In this document: positions 18,162-27,748 of the stretch, piece by piece
Numbering within the stretch: position 1 is the first letter of the stretch
Layout of the letters: each line of letters starts with the position of its first letter
Assembly (NCBI GenBank): GCA_031289015.1
Contig: JAITQG010000030.1
Location: 1 to 55,597 of the forward strand
DNA: 55,597 nt
Origin: Lactobacillaceae bacterium
GTDB lineage: Bacteria > Bacillota > Bacilli > Lactobacillales > Lactobacillaceae
Reading direction: 5' to 3'
Notes under the pieces: model-generated
What the model saw: only the letters and a program-made list of their open reading frames with translations
Database searches by the model: none
Told to the model about the DNA's origin: nothing
Made by a program: the position numbers and the translations under genes

Positions 18162-18806
18162 ATGGCGGGAACGTTTATTAGTTTTGAAGGTCCAGATGGT
18201 GCTGGAAAAACCAGTGTCTTAAATGCAATTATTGATAAGTTAACGCCATTGTACGGCGCTGACTTATTGTTGACACGTGAACCTGGTGGCACCAATAATA
18301 AAATTGCAGAAACGATTCGAGATCTTGTTTTAAGCCCAGAATATCCTGAAATGGATCCGCGCACCGAGGTCTTGTTGTTTGCTGCATCTCGACGCCAACA
18401 CGTTGTCCAGACTCTGCAACCAGCAATTGCTGCTGGGAAATTAGTTATTACCGATCGCTATGTTGATAGTTCGATTGCTTATCAAGGCGCCGGTCGTGAA
18501 ATCGGTGTTGGGGCGGTAACGGATGTAAATGCCTTTGCGATTGAAGGCTTTTTACCAGATTTAACGATTTATTTGGATGTGCGGCCAGAAGTTGGCTTAG
18601 AGCGCATCAATACGACCCGCACAGATGAAATTAACCGGTTAGATATGGACGCTCTTTCATTCCATCAACGGGTAAGTGGCGAATATCATCAACTCGCCAA
18701 ACAAAACCCAGAACGCTATATGGTCATTAATGCTGAACAACCATTAGACACGGTAATTGCAGATGCATGGGCGGCGTTAAAAGTGTTTTTAAAAATTACA
18801 GATTAA
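18162..18806 (+). CDS. tmk: Thymidylate kinase
   Basis: A 214-residue kinase that phosphorylates dTMP to dTDP. The P-loop GPDGAGKT is at residues 10-17, the DR(Y/F) motif appears as TDRYVDSSIAYQG, and the substrate Arg in TREPGG is present. The length is normal. The start lacks a strong Shine-Dalgarno, AAGAAAG being the best candidate. The gene belongs to the replication-repair run with darA and holB downstream. Confidence 0.96.
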   Translation: MAGTFISFEGPDGAGKTSVLNAIIDKLTPLYGADLLLTREPGGTNNKIAETIRDLVLSPEYPEMDPRTEVLLFAASRRQHVVQTLQPAIAAGKLVITDRYVDSSIAYQGAGREIGVGAVTDVNAFAIEGFLPDLTIYLDVRPEVGLERINTTRTDEINRLDMDALSFHQRVSGEYHQLAKQNPERYMVINAEQPLDTVIADAWAALKVFLKITD

Positions 18807-18826
18807 TTAGTTAGGGGGATTAAGCT

Positions 18827-19156
18827 ATGAAAATGATTACGGCAATTGTGCAAGATAAAGACGCGAATCGCTTGGGCATGGCTTTTATTAAAGCAGATGT
18901 CCGCGCAACGCGAACAGCTTCTTCAGGTGGCTTTCTACGTTCAGGTAACACAACTTTTACCATTGGAATTGACGATGAACGGGTGGATGAAGTGCTAGAT
19001 ATTATTAAGAGCACATCGCACACGCGCAAACAATTTATGACACCGGCAGCCAGCCTTGATGTGTCACTTGAATCAACCGCATCAATGCCAGTTGAAGTGC
19101 AAGTCGGCGGCGCAACAGTGTTCATTCAAAATATTGAAGCGTTTCATCATTTCTAA
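18827..19156 (+). CDS. darA: Cyclic di-AMP receptor, PII-like (DarA/PstA)
   Basis: A 109-residue PII-like protein. The sequence MKMITAIVQDKDANRLG and the loop TRTASSGGFLRSGNTTF match the YaaQ/DarA/PstA family, trimeric cytosolic proteins that bind cyclic di-AMP. The output in Firmicutes is unresolved. The family usually sits between tmk and holB, as here. The start follows TTAGGGGG. Confidence 0.92.
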   Translation: MKMITAIVQDKDANRLGMAFIKADVRATRTASSGGFLRSGNTTFTIGIDDERVDEVLDIIKSTSHTRKQFMTPAASLDVSLESTASMPVEVQVGGATVFIQNIEAFHHF

Positions 19157-19183
19157 GCGACAAATCGAAAGCGAGGTTGGCAC

Positions 19184-20194
19184 ATGACACCACTTGAAAT
19201 AATTGAACAGGCAAATGTGCAACAGCCTCAGTTGGTTAAGCAACTTAAACAAGCCGTGGCTAGTCATCAACTGGCGCACGCTTTTTTGTTTACTGGGCCG
19301 AGGGGACGAGGACAAACCATTGTAGCTGATTGGTTGGCCATGCGCTTGATGTGTGGAAACCCTACGCCAGGCGGTGAACCAGATGGCACGTGTTCGCAAT
19401 GTTTGCGGATTGCGAGTCATGAGCATCCCGACGTGATTGAAATTGAGCCGGATGGGAACAGTATCAAAGTTGATCAAGTACGCTTTTTAAAGGATGAATT
19501 TACTAAAACCGCGGTGGAAGGCCGGCAAAAGATTTTTGTGATTGCTGGTGCTGATACCATGACGCCTAGTGCTGCCAATGGATTGCTTAAGTTCATCGAA
19601 GAACCAGTTGGTGAGCAAACCGCGATTTTATTAGCTGAAAATCGGCAGCAAGTCTTACCAACCGTGATTTCTAGAACTCAAGTGATTGATTTTCCGAATT
19701 TAGCGCCCGATGAGTTTGCCAAACAAATCGCAGCGTTAGGCTATGCCGATCATCAAATTGAACTAGTCGCGGGATTGACGGATAGCCTAATCGTGGCTGA
19801 AGAATGGTTGGTTGATGATTGGTTTAAGCAAGCCACGGACGTGATTGCCGCATTGACGACGAAAATTCTGCAACTCGACCCAACCGCATTTAATATGGTG
19901 CAAACTGATATTACTAAACTCGGTGGGACGCCTGCCCAAAACAAAGTTCTCTTAGCGATGTTGGCTGAAGCCTGGCGTGATACATTGTTACTCGTCGATC
20001 AAGATATTTTGAATGGGCGGTTTGTCCAAGCAACAAATTGGCAAACTTTAGGTCAAAAATACGGTACGGCAAAATTACTGCATGTCCAAGATTTATTGTT
20101 AGCGGCTGGGCAAACAATGGGGTTAAACATCTCATTACAAACCACGCTTGAAGCGACCATTTTACAAGCTCAATTTACATTGGCAGGTGAATAA
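19184..20194 (+). CDS. holB: DNA polymerase III subunit delta'
   Basis: A 336-residue clamp-loader subunit. The AAA+ region contains GPRGRGQT (residues 38-45), where the Walker A lysine is replaced by Gln; delta' family members do not need to hydrolyse ATP. Zinc-type cysteines follow in CGNPTPGGEPDGTCSQC, then the sensor SRTQ. It starts behind AAGCGAGG. rsmI follows one base after the stop codon. The genes ricT and yabA, which often follow holB in Firmicutes, are absent here. Confidence 0.93.
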   Translation: MTPLEIIEQANVQQPQLVKQLKQAVASHQLAHAFLFTGPRGRGQTIVADWLAMRLMCGNPTPGGEPDGTCSQCLRIASHEHPDVIEIEPDGNSIKVDQVRFLKDEFTKTAVEGRQKIFVIAGADTMTPSAANGLLKFIEEPVGEQTAILLAENRQQVLPTVISRTQVIDFPNLAPDEFAKQIAALGYADHQIELVAGLTDSLIVAEEWLVDDWFKQATDVIAALTTKILQLDPTAFNMVQTDITKLGGTPAQNKVLLAMLAEAWRDTLLLVDQDILNGRFVQATNWQTLGQKYGTAKLLHVQDLLLAAGQTMGLNISLQTTLEATILQAQFTLAGE

Positions 20195-20195
20195 T

Positions 20196-21074
20196 ATGCA
20201 AGCACAAAAAAGTTTTGCGAGTCATACGACAGGAACGCTATATCTCGTGCCTACGCCGATTGGTAATTTGGGTGACATGACGATGCGCTCGATTGAAATC
20301 TTGAAAACGGTGGCCTTGATTGCAGCTGAAGACACACGGCATACACAACAATTATTGAATCAATTTGAAATAACTACCAAGCAAATTTCTTTTCATGAGC
20401 ACAATAAAGAGAGCCGAATTCCTGAGTTAATCGAAATGTTAGCAGCCGGCACGGATATTGCGCAAGTTTCTGATGCCGGGATGCCTTCGATTTCTGATCC
20501 TGGTCATGAATTAGTGAAAGCAGCAATTTTGGCGGATATTCCAGTTGTGCCGGTGCCTGGCGCATCAGCTGGGATCACTGCCCTGATTGCTTCTGGCTTA
20601 GCACCACAACCATTTATGTTTTATGGATTTTTAGCACGTAAACCCAAAGAGCAAATTATCGAACTAGAAGCACTGTTAACCCATCAAGAAACGATGTTAT
20701 TTTATGAAGCACCGCATCGATTAGCCAAAACATTGGCCAATATCGCCCAAGTGTTTGGACCTGACCATCGCGTTGTCTTAGCGCGTGAATTGACTAAGCG
20801 TTATGAAGAATTCTTGCGTGGAACGGCTAGCGAATTAACTGAGTGGGCGACTAGTAATGAAGTTCGTGGCGAATTTGTCGTAATCATCGAAGGCAACCAA
20901 AAGGAACTTGTTGTCGCTGATGATGATCCATTGGCTGATTTAACTCCTTTGGAAGCGGTCTTAACGTTGGTTGAAAATGGCATGAAAGCCACGGCTGCCG
21001 TTAAAAAAATCGCCAAGGAACGCGACCTTGATCGCCAAAAATTGTATTTAACTTATCAAGGAGTACCAAAATAA
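20196..21074 (+). CDS. rsmI: 16S rRNA (cytidine(1402)-2'-O)-methyltransferase
   Basis: A 292-residue methyltransferase that modifies C1402 in the ribosomal decoding centre. Family motifs are LYLVPTPIGNLGDMT near residues 14-28, AAEDTRHT, SDAGMPSISDPG and PGASAGITALIASGL. The ATG at 20196 directly follows the holB stop, behind GGTGA in the holB end; a longer reading from 20148 was rejected. Its stop shares a base with the next start, so the genes are coupled. Confidence 0.95.
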   Translation: MQAQKSFASHTTGTLYLVPTPIGNLGDMTMRSIEILKTVALIAAEDTRHTQQLLNQFEITTKQISFHEHNKESRIPELIEMLAAGTDIAQVSDAGMPSISDPGHELVKAAILADIPVVPVPGASAGITALIASGLAPQPFMFYGFLARKPKEQIIELEALLTHQETMLFYEAPHRLAKTLANIAQVFGPDHRVVLARELTKRYEEFLRGTASELTEWATSNEVRGEFVVIIEGNQKELVVADDDPLADLTPLEAVLTLVENGMKATAAVKKIAKERDLDRQKLYLTYQGVPK

Positions 21075-21841
21075 TGCCCAAAATTTTTGAAATGCCCCAT
21101 GAGATTTTATATTACGAGGCCGACGCAACAGGCAAGTTGAGTTTGCCAAATATTTTGAATCTGGCCATTTTGAGTTCCACAAAGCAAACGGATGAGCTTG
21201 GTGTTGGACCTGATTATACGCATGATTTGGGTCTGGGGTGGATTATTTTACAACACAATATGACGATTACGCGGCGCCCAGCCATTGGTGAAACCATCAT
21301 ATTGCAAACACAAGCACGGGAAGCTAATCCGTTTTTTTGCATGCGTGATTACACGTTTATCGATGCAAGTGGGCAAGTCATTGTACAAATTGATTCGATG
21401 TATGCCATGATTGATATGCAAAAACGTAAAGTGGCCCGGATTCCTGAAGGGTATGTCGATGTGTTTGAACCAATTGTTGTTAAAAAAATCCCACGCCTAC
21501 CAGAACCTCAATTGATTGCTGAGGATGAACAAGTCGACATCGAGCAGGATTATCGCGTCCGCTTCACGGATATTGATTCAAACCAACATGTCAACAATTC
21601 TAAGTATTTTGATTGGGTGCAAGACGTCTTGGGTGATGGATATATACGTACGCATGAAGCAGTTAGCGTGAATATTAAGTTTGAGCAAGAAGTTAGAAGT
21701 GGTAATATAATAAGTAGTAGAGTCGTTAAGCAAGGTGATGTGACTAAACATCAAATTTATAATGGCGAAATACTTGCAGCAGAGGCATCAGTGAGTTGGG
21801 TGGCTAATGCACAAAAGGTAACAGACACAAAGGAGATATGA
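21074..21841 (+). CDS. Acyl-ACP thioesterase
   Basis: A 255-residue double hot-dog protein of the FatA/bacterial acyl-ACP thioesterase family, which releases fatty acids from acyl carrier protein. The second hot-dog domain shows [18 protein letters not shown], the Asn/His active-site region, and the first has the [16 protein letters not shown] helix-strand segment. It is coupled to rsmI at the 5' end, and its stop overlaps the galE start region. This position within a replication/modification run is common in lactic acid bacteria. Confidence 0.9.
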   Translation: MPKIFEMPHEILYYEADATGKLSLPNILNLAILSSTKQTDELGVGPDYTHDLGLGWIILQHNMTITRRPAIGETIILQTQAREANPFFCMRDYTFIDASGQVIVQIDSMYAMIDMQKRKVARIPEGYVDVFEPIVVKKIPRLPEPQLIAEDEQVDIEQDYRVRFTDIDSNQHVNNSKYFDWVQDVLGDGYIRTHEAVSVNIKFEQEVRSGNIISSRVVKQGDVTKHQIYNGEILAAEASVSWVANAQKVTDTKEI

Positions 21842-22836
21842 TGACTACTTTAGTATTAGGTGGAGCCGGATATATCGGATCACACATGGTTGATAGGTTG
21901 CTTGCAGCTGGGCGTGACGTGGTCGTGGTTGACAATTTATTGACTGGCCATCGAGATGCAGTGCCAGCGGGGGTTACTTTTTACGAAGCTGATATTCGTG
22001 ATAAGGTTGCGATGGATGCAGTTTTCACGAAAGAAAACATTGACCAAGTTGTGCATTTTGCAGCATCATCAATCGTCCCCGAATCAATGGAAGATCCATT
22101 GAAGTACTTTGATAACAACACGGGTGGTATGATTGCGTTACTTGAAGTTATGTTGAAACACGATGTTAAAAATATCGTCTTTTCTTCAACTGCGGCAACT
22201 TATGGCATTCCCAAAGAATCACCAATTAAAGAAACGACGCCGCAAAATCCCATCAACCCATATGGTGAATCAAAGCTCCAAATGGAACATATTATGGCTT
22301 GGGCGGATAAGGCGTATGGGTTGAAGTGGGTGGCCCTACGTTACTTTAACGTTGCTGGTGCTAAGCCAGATGGTTCAATTGGGGAAGATCACCCAGTGGA
22401 AACCCATTTGGTACCAATTATCTTACAAGTTGCTTTAGGGTTGCGTGATAAGATTTCAATGTTTGGGGATGACTACAACACACCAGACGGCTTTAACGTG
22501 CGTGATTACGTGCATGTGCAGGATTTGGCTGATGCCCACATTTTGGCGTTGGATTACTTGGCTGAAGGACATGCTTCAAATCAATTCAACTTGGGTTCTT
22601 CAACTGGCTTTTCAGTCAAGCAAATGGTTGAAGCAGCACGGTTGGCAACTGGTGAGGCGATTCCGGCTGAAGTTGGGCCACGCCGCGCTGGTGATCCAGA
22701 TTCATTGGTGGCAGCCTCAGATAAGGCGCGTGAAGTTTTGGGCTGGGCACCGCAATTTGATGATGTGACTGAGATTATCAAGACTGCCTGGACTTGGCAT
22801 CAATTGCATCCTAAGGGTTATGACGATCAAAAATAA
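21841..22836 (+). CDS. galE: UDP-glucose 4-epimerase
   Basis: A 331-residue extended short-chain dehydrogenase. The NAD-binding GGAGYIG is at residues 7-13, and the YxxxK catalytic pair is in NPYGESK near residue 150. It interconverts UDP-glucose and UDP-galactose for the Leloir route and surface glycans. There are two adjacent ATGs; the second (21841) has the better spacing from AAGGAG. There are no other gal genes nearby. A terminator follows. Confidence 0.95.
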   Translation: MTTLVLGGAGYIGSHMVDRLLAAGRDVVVVDNLLTGHRDAVPAGVTFYEADIRDKVAMDAVFTKENIDQVVHFAASSIVPESMEDPLKYFDNNTGGMIALLEVMLKHDVKNIVFSSTAATYGIPKESPIKETTPQNPINPYGESKLQMEHIMAWADKAYGLKWVALRYFNVAGAKPDGSIGEDHPVETHLVPIILQVALGLRDKISMFGDDYNTPDGFNVRDYVHVQDLADAHILALDYLAEGHASNQFNLGSSTGFSVKQMVEAARLATGEAIPAEVGPRRAGDPDSLVAASDKAREVLGWAPQFDDVTEIIKTAWTWHQLHPKGYDDQK

Positions 22837-22845
22837 TAATTTAGC

Positions 22846-22875
22846 AATGGCCTTGATTTGCAGGGCCATTTTTGT
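22846..22875 (+). terminator. Intrinsic terminator after galE
   Basis: AATGGCC (22846-22852) pairs with GGCCATT (22864-22870), followed by TTTTG. It ends the long dnaX-galE transcript. Confidence 0.88.
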
Positions 22876-22968
22876 ATTCCCAGACAAATAACCTGTTACA
22901 CTCCGCTTTCAAAGCCATACGGTGGTAAAATAACTAATAATGCATAAAACAAACAAATGGAGTCTGTG

Positions 22969-23697
22969 ATGAAAATTTTGGCCTTTGATACATCAAACCA
23001 ACCGCTCAGTGTAGCGTTATTTGATGACGATAAATTAATTGGAGTACGCGAGACTGATATCGCCAAAAACCATTCAGAACAACTCTTACCGCTCATTGAT
23101 GAGTTAATGCATGCCCAAAACTGGCAACCAAGTGACCTCGACCGTGTCATTGTTAGTCAGGGACCAGGTTCATACACCGGTTTGCGCATCGCCGTAACTA
23201 CCGCAAAAACCTTAGCCTTCACGCTAGGAATTGAATTAGTGGGCATTTCGAGCTTGGCCTTACTTGCAGCAAATGTCACTGACGAAGATGCGATTATCGT
23301 ACCTTTGATGGATGCCAGAAATGATAATGTGTATTCTGGCCAATATCAATGGCAAGCGGGGCAATTAGTAAATATCGCCCCTGATCGACATACGTCTATT
23401 TCAGGGTTACCCATGGCTTTACCGCCGAACACACAAAAAGTAATTTACGTTGGTGAGTGGACGAGCTTTGAAACTGTTTTGCAAGCCGCGGTGCCTAATG
23501 CAAGCTTTATGCAGGCTGATGCAAACAAGCCACACGCTAGCAACGCACTAGTTGTGGCACACGATGCAAAAGTGTTGACCGCAGTGGATGACATTCATCA
23601 ATTCGTACCTAACTATTTACGCGTGACGCAAGCTGAGGCCGATTGGCAAAAGGCGCACCCGGACGCAAGGAACCAAGACTATGTGGAAAAGATTTAA
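22969..23697 (+). CDS. tsaB: tRNA threonylcarbamoyladenosine biosynthesis protein TsaB
   Basis: A 242-residue actin-like-fold protein that dimerises with TsaD and helps make t6A37 on tRNAs. The start MKILAFDTSNQPLS and the segment GPGSYTGLRIAVTTAKTLA are diagnostic. The ATG at 22969 follows TGGAG; an earlier in-frame ATG at 22957 overlaps that ribosome site and was rejected. The end overlaps the next gene by 17 bases, and the four-gene run ends with tsaD, its partner. Confidence 0.94.
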   Translation: MKILAFDTSNQPLSVALFDDDKLIGVRETDIAKNHSEQLLPLIDELMHAQNWQPSDLDRVIVSQGPGSYTGLRIAVTTAKTLAFTLGIELVGISSLALLAANVTDEDAIIVPLMDARNDNVYSGQYQWQAGQLVNIAPDRHTSISGLPMALPPNTQKVIYVGEWTSFETVLQAAVPNASFMQADANKPHASNALVVAHDAKVLTAVDDIHQFVPNYLRVTQAEADWQKAHPDARNQDYVEKI

Positions 23698-24247
23698 AAA
23701 CTGGCTACAATGGACTTTGCATCCGATGCCACCCGAATTACGTAATTTTAGCCAAGCAGTCAAAATCAAAGGTGACGACTTCGTGTTAACGCCTGCTAAG
23801 TTAGATGATTTAAATGAAGTGGTAGCTGTTGAAAGTGCTGCGTATGCTGGGGAAACCCCATGGCCATATGAGATTTTTGCATATGAATTAAATCGTCAAC
23901 ACGACCGATTATATATTGTGATGCGCCGACCTGGTACAAATACGATGGTCGGCTATATTGGCGCAGCTTTCAAGCCGGGGCTCCGTGAAGTGCATATCAC
24001 TAATATCGCAATTAATCCGGAATGGCAAAGTCGGGGCTTGGGTAAGTTTTTGATTGTGTATCTAATGTCGGTGGCTAATCAGATTAATTTCACCCGGATG
24101 TCGTTAGAAGTACGGGCTTCAAATACGCGTGCCCAACAGCTTTATCAACAGCTGGGCTTTACTAAAATTCGAACCCGGCATGCATATTATGAAGATCAAG
24201 AAGATGCTTTTGATATGGCATTGCTATTAGGAGGGCGGACCTCGTGA
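23681..24247 (+). CDS. rimI: Ribosomal protein alanine N-acetyltransferase RimI-like
   Basis: A 188-residue GNAT acetyltransferase. The acetyl-CoA loop NPEWQSRGLGKFL lies near residues 110-122, and the late motif ASNTRAQQLYQQLGFTKIRTRHAYY is typical of RimI. In E. coli, RimI acetylates the N-terminus of S18. It carries an N-terminal extension of about 30 residues before the GNAT domain. It overlaps tsaB by 17 bases and the next acetyltransferase by four, so translation is coupled. Target inferred from family. Confidence 0.87.
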   Translation: MWKRFKNWLQWTLHPMPPELRNFSQAVKIKGDDFVLTPAKLDDLNEVVAVESAAYAGETPWPYEIFAYELNRQHDRLYIVMRRPGTNTMVGYIGAAFKPGLREVHITNIAINPEWQSRGLGKFLIVYLMSVANQINFTRMSLEVRASNTRAQQLYQQLGFTKIRTRHAYYEDQEDAFDMALLLGGRTS

Positions 24248-24705
24248 CCCAAATTGATTATAGAGACACCACCACCACGGAAGAGTTGTATGCGATTGCT
24301 AAAGCCGCGTATAAAGGTTCGCCGTGGACCAAGCAATTATTTGAAAATGATTTAAAAAATAAAAACGCCCATTATTTGATCGTGCTCGTTGATAATCAAC
24401 CAGCCGGCTTTGTGGGGGGCACGTTAATTATCGATGAGTTGTCCATCAGTAATGTCGCAATTGTACCAACTCAACAAGGTGTGCATTTAGCTGAACGGAT
24501 GTTGGTAGCTTATTTTGCCAACTTTGCGCCCAAAACGCGGGTTTTACTCGAAGTTCGAGAACAAAACAAACGCGCTATTCGCTTATACGAGCGCATGGGC
24601 TTTGAGGTATACAATGTGCGAGAAGAATATTATCGTGATCCGGTAGAGGACGCATACTTAATGGATGTGTATTTACCATTGCAGAAAGGGGAAACCAATG
24701 GCTGA
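24244..24705 (+). CDS. Second GNAT acetyltransferase, RimI-like
   Basis: A 153-residue GNAT protein starting at GTG, four bases inside the previous gene, behind TAGGAGGG. The acetyl-CoA region is less canonical than in its neighbour: [15 protein letters not shown] replaces the usual R/Q-x-x-G-x-G/A loop. The C-terminal [23 protein letters not shown] is well kept. It is probably a duplicated and diverged RimI; substrate unknown. Its end overlaps the tsaD start by eight bases. Confidence 0.85.
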   Translation: MTQIDYRDTTTTEELYAIAKAAYKGSPWTKQLFENDLKNKNAHYLIVLVDNQPAGFVGGTLIIDELSISNVAIVPTQQGVHLAERMLVAYFANFAPKTRVLLEVREQNKRAIRLYERMGFEVYNVREEYYRDPVEDAYLMDVYLPLQKGETNG

Positions 24706-25744
24706 TCGAATAATCCTAGCATTTGAATCAAGTGCCGATGAAACCAGTGTGGCGTTGGTCAAAAACGGTAATCAAATCTTGAGTTTAGCTACGGCAACGC
24801 AAATTAAAAGCCATCAGCGCTTTGGTGGTATCGTACCGGAAGTAGCGAGTCGGCATCACATCGAGCAAGTCACGATTTTAGTCGATGCTGCCTTGAGTGA
24901 CGCAGGTCTGACATATAGCGACATCACAGCTGTGGCCGTTACATTTGGGCCGGGGTTGGTCGGAGCCCTCTTGATTGGAGTCACGGCAGCTAAAACGATC
25001 GCTTGGGCGCATAGTTTGCCATTGGTCCCGGTTGTACACATGGCTGGCCATATTAGTGCGGCGCAGTTTGTGGCGCCAATTGAATATCCCGCCATGGCTT
25101 TGATGGTGTCAGGTGGGCATACTGAGTTCGTTTTGATGCCTAGCGAATACGAGTACATCGTGGTCGGTGATACCCGAGACGATGCGGCGGGTGAATCATA
25201 TGATAAGGTTGGTCGAACCATGGGCCTGACGTATCCATCTGGCAAAACGATTGATGAAATGGCGCATCGTGGTCAACCGACTTATGACCTGCCACGTGCA
25301 TTGATTAATGATGGGAAATTAGACTTTAGCTTTTCTGGGTTAAAGAGTGCGGTAATTAATTTAATGCATAATGCTGAGCAACGTGGGGAAACGCTAGATT
25401 TGACGAATTTAGCGACGAGTTTCCAAGCTGCCGTGCTGGACGTATTATTGACTAAAACGCAACTGGCTTTGCAACGTTATCCAATCAAGACTTTCATTGT
25501 CGCTGGAGGCGTTGCGGCAAATCAAGGGTTACGAGATGGATTAGCCGATTTGATGGCCCAACATTTGGAAATCAAATTTATTCCAGTGCCACTTAATTTG
25601 GCTGGTGATAATGCGGCAATGATTGGTGCTGCTGGGGATATTGCTTATCAACACAGCGCGCGGGCGGGGTGGGATCTGAACGCCAAGCCCGGGACTGAAT
25701 TTCCATATTTGGAAGCTGATATGGAATTTCATACCCCAATGTAA
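24698..25744 (+). CDS. tsaD: tRNA N6-adenosine threonylcarbamoyltransferase
   Basis: A 348-residue metal-binding ASKHA protein that transfers the threonylcarbamoyl group to A37 of ANN-decoding tRNAs, with TsaB. The metal ligands H114 and H118 lie in VVHMAGH, and the ATP site shows SGGHTE and the late GDNAAMIG. The ATG at 24698 follows AAAGGGGA; the longer reading from 24665 has no ribosome site. It is the last gene of the tsaB-tsaD unit. Confidence 0.96.
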   Translation: MADRIILAFESSADETSVALVKNGNQILSLATATQIKSHQRFGGIVPEVASRHHIEQVTILVDAALSDAGLTYSDITAVAVTFGPGLVGALLIGVTAAKTIAWAHSLPLVPVVHMAGHISAAQFVAPIEYPAMALMVSGGHTEFVLMPSEYEYIVVGDTRDDAAGESYDKVGRTMGLTYPSGKTIDEMAHRGQPTYDLPRALINDGKLDFSFSGLKSAVINLMHNAEQRGETLDLTNLATSFQAAVLDVLLTKTQLALQRYPIKTFIVAGGVAANQGLRDGLADLMAQHLEIKFIPVPLNLAGDNAAMIGAAGDIAYQHSARAGWDLNAKPGTEFPYLEADMEFHTPM

Positions 25745-25782
25745 AAAAATCGACCAACTAACTTAGTTTGGTCGATTTTTAA
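25745..25782. terminator. Bidirectional terminator between tsaD and the polyprenyl synthase
   Basis: ATCGACCAA and TTGGTCGAT form a perfect stem with an A run before and a T run after, so it can serve both converging genes. Confidence 0.88.
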
Positions 25783-26771
25783 TTTTGGCGGGCCAATAAC
25801 TCGGTGCTAATGGCCATCAGGATGTTTTTGGTATGCGCATCAGGTAGGGCGTCTAAATCATCCCAGGCTTGCTCGGTATAAGTTACCGCTAAATCTTTAG
25901 CTGCATCTACCGCGCCTGAATTTATAACCATTGTTTTTAATGCAAGTAATTCAAGGTCAGTTAATTCAGCACCCTTGCTAACTAATGTGGCGATTTCAGG
26001 ATTATGAGCTAAGGCCAATATTAAAGGTGCTGAATACACACCTTCGCGGACATCATGCAAAACCGGCTTGCCAAGTTTGTCAGCATCAGCCGTATAGTCT
26101 AGGATGTCGTCTAATAACTGAAACGCAATTCCGACGTTACGCCCAAATGATTGAGCGGTGCTGATAAACACCTCATCTGCATTGGTAGTTGAAGTGCCAA
26201 GGATAATCGCTAATTCAAAGAGGGCCGCAGTTTTACCAGCAATTTGATTTAAATATTCAGCCATGGTCATGTCGAGCCGATAATGATTAGCCCGTTGGCA
26301 TAACTCACCATATAAGATGTGGTCTAAGTAGCGAGTCGCTTGGCGCATAGTGGCTACGTCGGTAACGTTGTCGGCAATCATCCGAAAGGTCGCCGCAAAC
26401 AAAAAATCACCTGCATAAACCGCAATGTCCTTGCCTAATTGCGCCTGCACACTGGGATGATGCCGGCGGGTAGGCGCATCATCAATAATATCATCGTGAA
26501 TTAAAGTCGCTCCATGCAGCATTTCAATACTAGCAGCGAGGTTTAGCAAGGCATCGCGATTAGCAACCGGATTAAAATCGGCCATCAAAATGGCAAACGC
26601 TGGCCGCAGTAATTTACCGCCATTTTGAAAAGTTGTTAGCAAAGCTTGTTCAATTTGGACATCATCTACATCTAAGTTGGCTTGAATGCGCATTAAAACA
26701 CTCGCCAAATCAGCTTGTAACTGCGGATAAGCGTTCCAAAGGGGATGAAGTTGTGGAGTGATTTGCGACAT
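25779..26771 (-). CDS. Polyprenyl synthetase family protein
   Basis: A 330-residue trans-isoprenyl diphosphate synthase. GGKLLRP is at residues 51-57, the first aspartate-rich motif DDIID at 93-97, and the second as LLDDILDY near 220. It condenses isopentenyl diphosphate onto an allylic primer; long-chain products feed quinone side chains. Small residues upstream of DDIID would fit a long-chain enzyme, but chain length cannot be fixed by eye. No menaquinone genes are nearby, so the product's use is open. Confidence 0.88.
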   Translation of the reverse strand: MSQITPQLHPLWNAYPQLQADLASVLMRIQANLDVDDVQIEQALLTTFQNGGKLLRPAFAILMADFNPVANRDALLNLAASIEMLHGATLIHDDIIDDAPTRRHHPSVQAQLGKDIAVYAGDFLFAATFRMIADNVTDVATMRQATRYLDHILYGELCQRANHYRLDMTMAEYLNQIAGKTAALFELAIILGTSTTNADEVFISTAQSFGRNVGIAFQLLDDILDYTADADKLGKPVLHDVREGVYSAPLILALAHNPEIATLVSKGAELTDLELLALKTMVINSGAVDAAKDLAVTYTEQAWDDLDALPDAHTKNILMAISTELLARQN

Positions 26772-26825
26772 GAAAATATCCTATTAAAATTATTTTTAAA
26801 TCAATTGGGACTCATTACTAATAGT

Positions 26826-27398
26826 TTAGTCTAATTCAAGCGAAATGTCAGGTGTAACTACAGCCCCCAACACGGTCTTGAAGTGGTTGATGGCCCATGT
26901 ATGGCCGGTCGGTGAAAAAGTTGCCACCGCATCGCTATGCAAAGTCAGCGCATAATCATGATTGTATGCATCAACGCCGGTATGCAAAACACAAATATCA
27001 GTGCACACACCAGTCAAATGCAGCTCATTAATTTTGCGTGACCGTAAGTAACTATCCAAATTGGTGTTAGCAAAACTAGAATAGCGATTTTTGGCAAAAA
27101 TATAGACGTTAGGGTTGTCGTTGTTAGCATCTACCCAACTTTGAAGTGGTTCAAAATATTGTCGCCCATAACTTCCTTCTATATTATGTGGTGGAAACAA
27201 TTTATTTTCTGGGTGAAACGCATCGGTTGGATCATGCAAATCAGTTGGCAAAATAACGTAATCACCATTCTTTAAAAACGCATCGGCCAACTCAATTAAG
27301 CGTGGCCCGATAACTTGTGCTGGGACACCGGACGTCAAAGCGCCATCATCGGCGACGAAATCATTTGTATAATCAATAATCAAAAGTGCTTTTGGCAT
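26826..27398 (-). CDS. pncA: Nicotinamidase / isochorismatase family hydrolase
   Basis: A 190-residue cysteine hydrolase that deamidates nicotinamide to nicotinate. The catalytic Asp is D9 (LLIIDYTNDF), the nucleophile is the Cys of TGVCTDICV near residue 137, and metal ligands are in TDLHDPTDAFHPE with FPPHNIEGS, the pattern of the streptococcal nicotinamidase group. The start at 27398 follows GAGGAAAA; the four-residue longer form overlaps it. pncB and nadE lie further along this window. Confidence 0.87.
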   Translation of the reverse strand: MPKALLIIDYTNDFVADDGALTSGVPAQVIGPRLIELADAFLKNGDYVILPTDLHDPTDAFHPENKLFPPHNIEGSYGRQYFEPLQSWVDANNDNPNVYIFAKNRYSSFANTNLDSYLRSRKINELHLTGVCTDICVLHTGVDAYNHDYALTLHSDAVATFSPTGHTWAINHFKTVLGAVVTPDISLELD

Positions 27399-27454
27399 AA
27401 TTTTCCTCATTAAACGGTTAGTGGTGTTAAAATAAATGTCGTTCCTTTTATTTT

Positions 27455-27468
27455 ATCCTATTTAGGAT
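27455..27468. promoter_or_regulatory. Palindrome upstream of pncA
   Basis: ATCCTA and TAGGAT face each other across two T residues, about 60 bases before the pncA start and beside a TAAAAT hexamer on the minus strand. It could be an operator. It does not resemble the TGTC-type NiaR site I know. Confidence 0.35.
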
Positions 27469-27524
27469 GAAAAATTTAGGAATTTGATGAGGAAAAACTA
27501 ATTTAATTAATTAGCCAAAAAGGC

Positions 27525-27553
27525 TTGCAATCACTACGTGGATACGGTATTAT
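27525..27553 (+). promoter_or_regulatory. Main promoter of the S10-spc-alpha superoperon
   Basis: TTGCAA (27525-27530) and TATTAT (27548-27553) are 17 bases apart. The predicted start near 27560 leaves a leader of about 190 bases before rpsJ. Confidence 0.85.
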
Positions 27554-27559
27554 AGTTAA

Positions 27560-27748
27560 GTTATGTTTTACCACAGGGGACAATTGTGTCGCCTGGGTGG
27601 GCAGAAACAATGAAGAGCTATGATGTGAGAGGTTGCGACACACCCGGCAACATTGTCACGGGGACCACTGCCATGGATCCTCACGGCGCGTCGGTTATTC
27701 TCACGGAGTTAGTCTCATATTCCAATATGGACGAAGGAAGGAGTCATC
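27560..27748 (+). promoter_or_regulatory. Structured S10 operon leader RNA
   Basis: About 190 transcribed bases without a recognised gene. A nested long-range stem can form: GACAAT (27579-27584) with ATTGTC (27652-27657), and GTGTCGC (27586-27592) with GCGACAC (27635-27641). Leaders at this place bind an r-protein in other bacteria (L4 in E. coli); the regulator here is not known. A frame from 27610 stays open into rpsJ but has no ribosome site. Confidence 0.65.
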
